A stretch of 24,331 nt of DNA from Sphacelaria rigidula (taxonomy: Eukaryota; Phaeophyceae; Sphacelariales): assembly GCA_964200075.2 (NCBI GenBank), contig CAXNAA020000209.1, positions 1 through 24,331 on the forward strand. Reading direction: 5' to 3'. Positions within the stretch are counted from its first letter, which is position 1. The number at the start of each line of letters is the position of its first letter. Made by a program: the position numbers and the translations under genes. Of this stretch, positions 1 to 8,169 are shown in pieces. Under the pieces are notes generated by a model. The model was given only the letters and a program-made list of their open reading frames with translations. It did no database searches and had not been told where the DNA came from.

Positions 1-318
1 GTGTCCGTCTCCGTTTCCGAGCCGCAAAGGGCAGATCCGGTAACGACGGTCTGACGTTGCCGCCCCCGCATGATGCCGTTCGGGCTGGTGTGTCGGCAAG
101 GTGTTCACACGTGCTCGTTGGACCTGCGTGAGGTCCGGCACACAAGAGATCCGCATGCATCGTTGGATCTTCCGGGTCTTCGGGCCAACCAACACGGGGG
201 CTACGCTCTTCTGGTTGTTGGGTTTCGGCCTTTTCTTGGCGGCGTGGGTGTAGTTGTACCGAAAATGTCTATATGGTTGTGACTGCTCGGCGTAACTTGT
301 GCTGAGACGGCGGTACGG
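1..318 (-). other. Unresolved, possibly coding left edge
   Basis: A minus-strand frame is stop-free from 318 to the window edge (106 codons, no early Met). Its third codon positions are GC-rich between about 260 and 160, and the peptide is basic (for example THAAKKRPKPNNQKS). A second minus frame and a plus-strand frame (70-282, 70 codons) are also open. This could be part of an exon or just GC-rich DNA. I see no family motif and no decisive splice site. Confidence 0.2.
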
Positions 319-1085
319 TCACCACTTCACAAAAAAAGGCTCACCACTTCACAGAAAAGGGACAACAGTAGAACAAAAAGGAGTCAAGTGTAACTTTTTA
401 ACTGGGGGCAAGGTGTGCCCTCCTGTTTTGCTTACAAAAAAGGGTACTCTCCCAGGCTCTCATTTTCGCCGCGGTAGTTCAGCCCAGTAACACTTGTGAA
501 AATGAAAAACAATGATCAGGTATGCTACCCAGGGACCTTGGGCGTGAGGTTGGTGCGCTGGAACGTGTTTTCGAGGTGTTCAGCCCGCGTGCAGCGCCGC
601 GCCCCAAGCGGAAAAGGCGCTACCCTTTTGTTGCTCCAAAAGCGTCAGGGTGTACCCTTTTTTGTATATTGCCCTTTTTTCTCCCCCAAGCTTAATTTTC
701 GGAGAAATCTGAAAAATTCGGAATGCAACGCAGCACTTCGGAGAGGTGCCCAGTGAATCCGCCGTGTTGCTCGGGAGCATTCGAGAATCACCGGGTGCCT
801 TGCCAGTCCCGACAGTTTCGGCGATCTCTGAAAAAACAGTGTGTCGATAATCGTAGACCTTGCACGATCGGCAATTTCGAGGTGTGTATGCCTATGTGTT
901 TCCAACTGTTTGAGATAGATGGGCAAATAATAGTCCGCCTGCTTGTTTGTCGCAGCGTCGATCCGTGAGTCGAGCTTCCACAGTGAAAAACAAGACCAAC
1001 TTGAGTGACATTTGGTCACGTTTCGCTCGTGGATAATCGGGGTGAACGTTATTAGGGGATAAACGCAGTGGGATACAACGGACAC
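319..1085. other. No supported gene; weak internal repeats
   Basis: This stretch has A- and T-run motifs that are loosely inverted copies (about 325-450 against 600-700, sharing ACAAAAAAGGGTA-like blocks). It also has two similar blocks in direct orientation near 696 and 818 (TTTCGGAGAAATCTGAAAAA and TTTCGGCGATCTCTGAAAAA). A 146-codon minus-strand frame runs through it without splice or family support. Confidence 0.3.
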
Positions 1086-1531
1086 AACACGGGATATTAC
1101 GCATTAGGGATGGATTATTGTTGGGGATGAGAGCCCGGAGAATTAAAATATTCGTGTCCACACCAAATCTTCGAAACATGGTTCCATTTTTTCACTTGCT
1201 GGTAGCTATTGACAACTGCTACACGCCATACAAAATTGGACTTCGATAACCGAAATGTCGGGGTCCTAGGTGGAAGCCAATTTTGGGGTAAAAACCAGTT
1301 TTGGGGTCGGATCGAATCATCTAAATCCCCCTAAATTGTTTTTCACCTTGGACCCCGACATTTCGGTTATCGAAATCCAAAGTTGTATGGCGTGTAGTAG
1401 TTGTCGATAGCTACCAGCAAGTGAAGGAATGCAACCATACCTCGAAGATGTGGTGTGGATACGAAGATTTTAATTCTGTGGGTTTGCATCCTCAATAAAA
1501 AAGCCATCCCCAATTTGTAAAATCTCGTGTT
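1086..1531. mobile_element. Foldback (palindromic MITE-like) element, about 446 bp
   Basis: The arms 1086-1273 and 1344-1531 are inverted copies. The inner ends are nearly perfect: CGATAACCGAAATGTCGGGG at 1244-1263 mirrors the block around 1354-1373. Outward, the match continues with small differences through GGCGTGTAG, the GGTAGCTA block, GAATTAAAAT and GGGATGG to AACACGGGAT/ATCTCGTGTT. A spacer of about 70 bp separates the arms. There is no coding capacity. The structure fits a non-autonomous foldback DNA element. A target-site duplication could not be defined. Confidence 0.75.
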
Positions 1532-3499
1532 ACACGGGGACGGATACGGAGACCATGCGGTTCGAAAATGATTTGAACCTTGTACGTGGCGACTCTGAGA
1601 ATGACGCCGGGCGCTGGGAGCAACCTGGGACGACGGAAAATATGCAGAAATGTTCTGGGCGCCACTGTACAGTGGGCGACAGTGCACCTCAAAAATCGTC
1701 GTTGTGTGATATGTTACTACTACTGAGAAATCGCCACAAGTGGAACAGAGCACGTGCGCACACACGGAACGCAGAAAGAGCCACCGCTCCCACCCTTCCT
1801 CTACCAGAAAGAGCCAAAAATAGCGCATGTGGGGAGGGAAACACAGACCGATAAACGAAGCGACGGATAAACACGCTATAAGTCGCGAAAGAAATCGCTT
1901 CTTTGATGAACACAAAGAATAAGGCGAGCTGGGATTCGAATCAAGCGCGGGACAAACGAGCGCGAAACAGGGGATAAAACATTTGGACAAATTCTTTTCA
2001 TCAAAACCAAAAAAACATATGATAATCAGTGGTGGTGGAAAAAAATATGCTCGACGCTGTCGTAGAGCAGGTGAAAAGAGTATTCCCAACAAATATCAGC
2101 CCGATAAATTCCAAACAATTGTTTGCCGCTGTCGCAACTCGCCGACGAGCTTTTTCAGACACTATACTCGAACTTTCATCGGACTCAGCAGCTCCCCAAC
2201 GACCGCACGAGAAACAATGCACATGTAACACATAAATGGCCCGAAAGGAACTATTTGGTATTGTAACGTATTCTCTGGTTATTCACTCTGACCGTGTAAC
2301 ATCTCGTCTGCTACGACCCCTTCGAAAAAACGCAAATCCTGAGTCTTCACATTCGGCGCGAGGAAGGTGAGCAATCTCCGAATTCTCTTCTTTGATGAAA
2401 AAAAAAAGGTACTTCAGGCGCACCTGTCTCAAGTCGGCAGCAAATACCCAAAGAATCCGCCGCAATACGCAAGTCCTGCTGCACAATCTCCCAGCCCAGC
2501 GAACGTTTACGCTGGAGCCTACCGTTTTCCACAACCGCTGATCAACACACGCATTCCAATATGAGTACTGCGAGCGCCTTCGTGACTTCAGGAGCTGACC
2601 ACCTCGCAACCGTTCCCACCCGCACCATAAGTAGGAGTTCAGGAAGTATAATTAGGCACCCGGAAGCAAAATTATGCATTTGATTGCGCTCCACGGTCTG
2701 GCTCTCGCAACGCCAGACTGAAAGAACCGCTCACTCGAACGACACATAATATAGCCCATCCCACCGTTGCGTTATGATGTTCAAGAACAAATCATTTGTA
2801 AAACAAGTATGGGTGAAACCTTTCCTGATCCTCGAATCGACTAGCACACTAGCACACCGGGGTGATACAAGACAAAAAAACGAACGTTTGACTTCCAAAA
2901 ACAATCCCGAGGTAGGTACCAAGCCAACAGAACGAACAGGACGTCACGGGACGAGAAAAAGGGTCGACTGCGTCGGACAAAAGACAGCACGCCACCCTAC
3001 TTGATACACACTTGCAACACGCGACACACCCATCATTCAACCTCACAGCGCCCTGTACCCTCCAACACAAAATCGCAACTTCTGCTCCTCATGCGCGTGC
3101 ACCATCCCTACACACGAAACCCCAGTGTTCTCCTTCCCCCCGCTTCGTTCCTTCGTTCGTCCTCTTTTGCCCCCCCCCCTCCTGGCCTCCCCCCTCCCCT
3201 TCAATCCGCGCGACCTCCGTCCCACAATCTTCAATAAAGATACCTAGATGAAACAATTCATAATATATACGTGGCCGGAACTGGATCGGCTACGCAAGCA
3301 TCCATTACATAGCAGAGCCACAATCACGGATCATCGGGGACTACATTTTTCCCATCTCTTTCTACTGCGCAAGATCCAAAGCTGCAGTTACATGTTTGGA
3401 TCCAAAGCAGCAGTTCCTGCTATGCCTGAAAACGTGAATTCGTGCGGCTGGAGTCGATTCGCCCGAGACCCGCTACCGTGTCGGGCAACGGGCTATTGT
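1532..3499. other. No provable gene; 3' flank of the unidentified gene
   Basis: Several frames are open on both strands (minus 1367-2092, plus 2029-2235, plus 2367-2564, plus 2774-3004), but none links to another through splice sites and none has a family motif. 3131-3201 is a C/T-rich low-complexity tract including C10. An AATAAA lies on the plus strand at 3232-3237, which is the wrong strand for the gene ending at 3500. A small gene here cannot be excluded. Confidence 0.4.
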
Positions 3500-3657
3500 T
3501 CATTTGATAACCACGATCTGCTTGCTCCACCACTCCTCCATGGTCTTTTCCAGAAATCCTGCTTGGAATCCACTCTTCGAAGTCATGGACACCTTCTCTC
3601 TCTGCACCGCGTACACCCCGGAAAAGGCCGAGGTTTCCACCGTGAGCACCACATAGC
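3500..3657 (-). CDS. Unidentified gene, terminal exon with stop
   Basis: This 158-bp exon has two leading bases (completing Gly), 51 codons and TGA at 3500-3502. The acceptor ATTGTTAAG follows a long C/T-rich tract (3660-3705). It encodes YVVLTVETSAFSGVYAVQRE, then KVSMTSKSGFQAGFLEKTME and EWWSKQIVVIK. Longer open frames on both strands overlap it but do not join the upstream exons. Confidence 0.78.
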
Positions 3658-6602
3658 CTTAACAATAATAGAATCAGAGAGGAGTGGGAAGGGGGTAGGA
3701 AGGCAGGGCAGCAAGAAATCCAAAATAAAATGTAGCAAAGCACGATGTGCGGTTTGAAAAAATCACAGCAGAGTACAGAGGAGGACAGGAAAAGCAAACT
3801 GGAACCCGCTGTCCGCACTGCACTGTGCATCCGTGTAACAGCGTAGTTCAGGAGGTCAGCCACAAGCACATCTTTTCTTCGTGATGCGACCCGCACACAT
3901 AATGAAGTGGGCACTCGCGTGCAAAGCCGTGCACCCTTGTGTACTGGACGTACTCCCCAAAAATTGAGTAACAACAACCTAAAAGTTGAACACGTGCAGC
4001 CAAGACGCGTTCGGTGATGGCGAGAACCGTACACATCTCGAAAAAAATCACACCGTGGACAATACATGGTCAATAGATGCAATAGGCAAACGGTCAATAG
4101 ATTCCACAGACAAGAAACGTACTGCATAAAGTATAGGCCCATTGCAACTATTGCCGGCCGGCATTGGTCGCAACAAGCCTATACTTTATGCAGTACGTTT
4201 CTTGTCTATTGCAACTATAATCTTGATCATATATTGTCCAAGGTGTGAAAAAGATACAAAATGTACCTTTCTTGAGGATGTTGGACTGTTGGTGGCCCCA
4301 ACCAAAGAGGATAGCCACGCCACCGGGCTTGAGCTGGTGAGTGTCGCGATCGCACATGGGGCCCAACAGCAAGCGGTAGCCAAGCCCGTCTCGCCTCCTA
4401 TAACCGAGCAAAGTGAACACAAAAACAGGAAGCAACAGAAGAATGCGAAAGAAAAAGACAAGGGCGATGAAACAAGTGACCGCAAAATCACCGGCACAAG
4501 CAATTTTGACGTACAGGCTGGTTCAGGGTGAACGATCGGAATTCAACTCCCCAGGAATCCTCCACGCCCTTTATGCGAGTTAGACGCTGAATCTTTGCAC
4601 ACAGATGCCCTGATATACCTAGAAGGACCGTTATGAATATTGGCTTTCGAGTTCTTGTTTTTTCGCCAGATATCCGGGGTCCCAGGAGGCGGAGTGAGAC
4701 ACCGCCTCTGGAACCCCTAATATCTGGCGAGGAACAAAAAATCAAAAAGCTCCATTCATACAGTTTTTCTCAATATCTAAGAGCACACGCGTGCAAAAAT
4801 TCGGGATGTAACTCGCGAACACGACGTGAAGGATTCCCCGTATGTGCGTTGAAATATACAGATATACGCAGAATTTCCCCAATTGATTATAGTATGCTAC
4901 CGACGTTTTCCTTCTGCGCCTGAGCTCACGCTGGCGGGTTGGGATCAGTCTTTTGAGTTACGCGACGAAACTGCGTACAAAAGTTCCTTGGACTACCTCG
5001 GGAAGAGCAAAATTTGATTGTTTCATTTTGAGGCAGTCTGTACCGGCTTCCTGTGGTCTCCACGCTGGGACCCTCGAAAGGTGGTAGAGAGCGGTTACTT
5101 TTCTTCAATGGTCCGTTTTCCCATTTGTAGCACTTATATCTACCAAATTACCAAGTTTAAGGATGATCGGAGCTTTTCTCCGAAAGTTACAGCGGAAAAC
5201 GTTCAGAGATTTCCAGGGTCTTCGATGCATATCATCAGTGGAAATCCGAGACCAAGTCCTACATCACCGAAATATCCCGTTTTGGAGTATAACTGGATCC
5301 CAAACACTTTATTTAAAAACTGATTTGGTTTTTGGGTTGGGATTCCTAGCTGATGGTGGTTACTAAGATTTGACTTGTAATGATTTTGGGTGCAGATTGT
5401 GGCGGGAATTTGCTTTTCTAATTGCAGAACAATTTGAAGACCCCTGATTGGCCAATCAACATTCTTACTGCCTACGCCACGGCAAAGGACGCAATAAAAA
5501 ACTGGCGATGTCACACTCTTTGCTTGCTCGTGGGGGTGACTATGATACTAAAAGTTTCCATCAGGTCAGTTTTGCGTTCTGTGTCTAGTGAGAATAATAT
5601 TTTGGACATTCACGCCGGGCCTGGCACCCATTGCGAAAATAACGGCATACAAAACGACTCGGGGGGGGCGCAAAATTTGGTTGCGAAAGAGGAAGTCACC
5701 ACTTGTGCAACAATGGGCAGTCTCTCCAGACATGGACGCGTGTTGACATGCAGTTGCACACACAAGCAGAAGTCCATCAAGACGAAACTAGTGAAAGTCC
5801 GCGAGACGTACAAAAACGGGTACTGAACTGTCGATTTTTTTATTATAGTGGTTATAAGACAGTCGCCACCCAAGATACAGAAAAAAAGAAAACGCCCTGA
5901 CCTGATGTTGTGGAACTGGACGTTCGAAGCGGTGGCATTGATGAAGACCACGCACACGCAACGGCTAGCACCGAGGCCCGTGTTGTTGCTATCCCTGTAT
6001 AGAAAGGAACAGATGACCCACGCAATACGCAGGCAGTGCACACGCCGTGATATATACATGGCTGACTTGACATGCGCTGCACGCTTCCCGTTACGCACGA
6101 CCATCCGCAATTTACACAGTGGGCTACCCTCTACCACTTGCGTGCGTGTCAACCAACCCAGCACGGTACCTTCCGCGGCGCTACTTCACTCCTTCCGAAG
6201 TGGGGTATACTACAATTCTTCCGCGCTGGAAAGACAGTCGGGCCGACAGATCGGAACGCCTGCCGCCCTGCAGTCAACGTTGCATCAATGATGATCGGGA
6301 AACCCAACATACACAGAGGGACCGTTTTACACTGAATCGAACACAGCGAGGACGGAATGATAAAATACCCAATGCATGTAACTTCACCAGTTTTGAACGA
6401 GCTCCCACGCAATCATGTCCAAGCGACACCAGTTTCCCACTCCTACGCTCTGCAGCTGTTTCTCCGCGCGATTCAGGATCTTCGTCGACGAAACGACAAA
6501 ACGTGAGAGCGAAGGAAACGCAACAGGAAAAACACACGAAACATATGGCACGTGAAAATCGAACCCAATGAAAAAAAAAAAAAACATGAGCGCAGGCAGC
6601 AT
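3500..6602 (-). CDS. Unidentified four-exon gene, complete or 3' part
   Basis: Four exons (6388-6479, 5902-5994, 4267-4397, 3500-3657) interlock through split codons (W, R, G) and give 157 residues ending in TGA. I do not recognise the family. Visible: an amphipathic start (ILNRAEKQLQ), three Trp-containing stretches (GNWC, AWELVQNW, GWGHQQ), strand-like VCVVFINATASNVQFHNI and GYVVLTVETSAFSGVYAV, and a tail with EEWWSKQIVVIK. The pattern suggests a small beta-rich domain. N-N-T and N-A-T sequons are present. The frame stays open above exon 1 to an ATG at 6600-6602, which would add 41 residues with a very hydrophobic, Phe-rich N-terminus (signal peptide or anchor) and give a 198-residue protein. 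That extension crosses a T14 run, so an upstream intron is the alternative. Confidence 0.72.
4041..4255. mobile_element. Foldback element in the last intron of the unidentified gene
   Basis: The inner arms 4107-4139 and 4177-4207 are an almost perfect 31-bp inverted repeat (AGACAAGAAACGTACTGCAT and onward). The outer arms also match: TCACACCGTGGACAATACAT at 4048 against the reverse complement near 4230-4248. The right end stops about 11 bp before the donor of exon 3, so the element sits immediately inside the intron 3658-4266. Confidence 0.75.
4267..4397 (-). CDS. Unidentified gene, exon 3
   Basis: This 131-bp exon has one leading base, 43 codons and one trailing base. The acceptor is GGTTATAG and the donor AAAG|GTACAT. 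It encodes RRDGLGYRLLLGPMCDRD, then THQLKPGGVAILFGWGHQ and QSNILKK. Codon third positions are GC-rich, unlike the flanking intron. The donor lies 11 bp from the end of the foldback element at 4041-4255. Confidence 0.78.
4517..5625 (+). mobile_element. 1.1-kb repeat, copy 1 (in intron 4398-5901)
   Basis: This 1109-bp element aligns end to end, in opposite orientation, with 14923-16030 (1108 bp). Shared landmarks include the left end GCTGGTTCAG, the block around 5049-5100 (TACCGGCTTCCTG... with CGCTGGGACCC), the block 5148-5256, CATCACCGAAATAT near 5262, the CCTGATTGGCCAA block near 5442, and CGATGTCAC near 5506. The right end (ACATTCACGCCGGGCCTGGC) is a diverged inverted copy of the left end. 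It contains a hairpin (4541-4850). No transposase is recognisable, so it looks like a non-autonomous element. Confidence 0.8.
4541..4850. repeat. Internal hairpin of repeat copy 1
   Basis: An inverted repeat folds around 4698-4701. GCCAGATATCCGGGGTCCCA at 4665-4684 mirrors 4702-4728, and the match continues outward with substitutions through TATGAAT, TTTGCACAC, GCGAGTTA and GGAATCC. The same module forms the hairpin in copy 2 at about 15716-16000. Confidence 0.7.
5902..5994 (-). CDS. Unidentified gene, exon 2
   Basis: This 93-bp exon has one leading base, 30 codons and two trailing bases. The acceptor is CTATACAG and the donor ATCAG|GTCAGG. It encodes DSNNTGLGASRCVCVVFINA, then TASNVQFHNI. 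A different frame is also open but has no strand-like pattern and does not fit the neighbouring phases. Confidence 0.72.
5995..6387. other. Intron between exons 1 and 2 of the unidentified gene
   Basis: This 393-bp minus-strand intron holds no repeat or additional exon that I can see. Confidence 0.5.
6388..6479 (-). CDS. Unidentified gene, exon 1 of the resolved set
   Basis: This 92-bp exon has 30 codons plus TG, with donor AACTG|GTGAAG. The assumed acceptor GACGAAG follows a T/C-rich tract. It encodes ILNRAEKQLQSVGVGNWCRL, then DMIAWELVQN. The leftover TG joins the G of the next exon as Trp. If the gene starts here instead, the exon extends to the ATG at 6602. Confidence 0.7.
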
Positions 6603-6838
6603 GATAAGCTGAAACGCGAACACGGGAAGGCTTGAGATGATGCATTTCCGTACACGTGTTATGGCCGCAGCGCACTGATTTTATCTATCTAGCCAGTATA
6701 GCCGTGCTTGACAATTGTCAAATCTATGACAGAATTACCCTAATCTCCCCTATATACTCATTACGACACCATGAAGTGTGGTCTCGACCGAGGGTATGAA
6801 TGCCTAGTACTGGGGGGAATCGCGGGGCGTCGGTGCAA

Positions 6839-7049
6839 CCACATTCCCTCGTTTCATCTCGATTGTGATTAGTTACCCCCCCCCCCCCCCCCAAACATTT
6901 GTTTGAATTTAAAACTCCCCACTGAAGGAGGNNNNNNNNNNGGGCCTCCAGTTAAACCCCTTCCCTCCTTTTCACTCCGATTGTGATTAGTTCCCCCCCC
7001 CCCCCCCCAGAAAATATGTTATTGAATTACAGTCTGCTACTGAAAGAGG
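6839..7049 (+). repeat. Tandem duplication with C17 and C16 tracts around an assembly gap
   Basis: Two units about 118 bp apart share CATTCCCTC/CCTTCCCTC, then GATTGTGATTAGTT at 6861 and 6979, then C17 (6876-6892) or C16 (6993-7008), then an AT-rich stretch and CACTGAAGGAGG/TACTGAAAGAGGG. Between them lies a run of 10 Ns (6932-6941), so the true copy number and spacing are unknown. Confidence 0.85.
6932..6941. other. Assembly gap (10 Ns)
   Basis: Ten ambiguous bases sit inside the poly-C duplication, which probably caused the break in the assembly. The length is likely a placeholder. Confidence 0.99.
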
Positions 7050-7693
7050 GTTGAAGTATTACGACAGTACGCACGAGCACCGACAGCCCAGAGTAAAACA
7101 AACAAGCTGAAGCCTAAGCGGGTGGCTGTCTACCGAGTTTGCCCGCTGTGGACATTAGGCAAAAGGGTAGAGAGCATATCCAGGTGCGTCTTCTGCACTC
7201 CAATTGGCGGGGTCCATACTCAATAGCGAATGCGTGTTCTCCGAACGGAAGGGCGACCAAATGATACCAGTCTCCGCTCAAACGGCAAGTATGGAAAGAT
7301 TAACGCGTGTCTTCCTCCAGCGGAACACAAGGTGTGGTGGCATTCGTCGGCAAACCTGAGTGGAGAGCTTGTCCAAAGCTCACCCATGAGGGTATAGTTC
7401 ATGAGATGTGGCCTTCAATGGGTGTTTCGGTCAACGTTGGGGTAAAGGGATTCAATGTACACCCATGTCAAGTGAAAACACCCTTCCCTTCCGTGTTTTA
7501 CAGCATCGTCGATTGACCGCAACGACGCTATAAAACACGCCACTCACGGCGTAAGCTAGGGAACCAGGTTATCGTTTCTTCTCGCTGGTGCTTTTGTGTG
7601 ATAACCAATGATGGTGGCCGACTTAGATCTTACTGTGCGACTCGGAGAACGTCAACTCCGAGCGAAGGGGACGCTCGTAATACGCTGTGTTGA

Positions 7694-7752
7694 AATGGTG
7701 AGACACCCATGAGGCAGTGTGACCCTTGGCTGTCTCTGGAAGTGGCGATCCC
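7694..7752 (+). repeat. Dispersed repeat, copy A
   Basis: AATGGTGAGACACCCATGAG with the following GCAGTGT, a variable 9-11 bp, and CTGTCTCTGGAAGTGGCGAT matches 24271-24331 in the same orientation with few differences. It has no coding role that I can see. Confidence 0.85.
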
Positions 7753-8169
7753 ACAGAATAAAGCAATTCATACGAGGCTTGTCATTCACATGGAGCATGA
7801 CTCGTATGCCTCGGGTCGAACAATCTTCGCAGCATGCAGGTCATTCCTCACGCCACTCGCCGAACACACTACGGGGCTTCGTGCTTGGTGACCGCGAGCC
7901 TGGTTTGGCAAAAACCCGGCCTGCTCGGTCCCAGCCTTGTAGGGATGAGAAGTCAATGGCCTCATGACTACAGCATGCAAGACCATGAGTACATCACCTA
8001 CCCCCTTTATCTCTCCTCGGCAAATCAATCCTGGATCACTAGGTATAGACGTCGCTTCCGTAATGTTGCTCTCTCCCGGAGGAGGGTGCATAATAAATAA
8101 CGGGTCGCAGCGACGAACACCAAAAAGACAAGATACACGAACGCAACCGGCAACATACAGAGAACGGTC

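Larger units (their letters stand above)
6480..8169. other. Region between the two genes, no provable exon
   Basis: It should contain the 5' end or promoter of the unidentified gene and the 3' flank of VPS13. Visible contents are an A14 run at 6571-6584, the poly-C duplication and assembly gap at 6839-7049, and a dispersed repeat copy at 7694-7752. A minus-strand ATG near 7400 followed by a GTGAGC donor (7378-7383 region) could start an exon, but its phase does not fit exon 1. No promoter motif is clear. Confidence 0.4.

Noticed and set aside
645-1085. 146-codon minus-strand open frame
   Set aside because: A frame of this length is expected by chance in a window this size. It has no splice partner or family motif and contains an internal direct repeat.
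1930-1960. GATTCGAATC resembling a tRNA T-loop
   Set aside because: No D-arm, anticodon arm or acceptor stem can be paired around it.
1367-2092. 241-codon minus-strand open frame
   Set aside because: It overlaps a foldback arm, is Cys/Phe/Ser-rich as expected from T/C-rich intron-like DNA, and shows no family motif or linked exon.
2401-2565. Possible plus-strand terminal exon (after ACTTCAG) or minus-strand exon around 2400-2520
   Set aside because: Both strands give plausible peptides and neither connects in phase to another exon.
3248-3757. 169-codon plus-strand open frame
   Set aside because: It is antisense to the terminal exon at 3500-3657 and has no recognisable motif.
3420-4142. 240-codon minus-strand open frame
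   Set aside because: It covers the terminal exon of the unidentified gene in the wrong frame and the T/C-rich intron beyond. The alternative frame fits splice phases.
5610-6164. 184-codon minus-strand open frame
   Set aside because: It includes exon 2 of the unidentified gene in the right frame, but its remainder is intron. Splice sites at 5902 and 5994 join the neighbours in phase.
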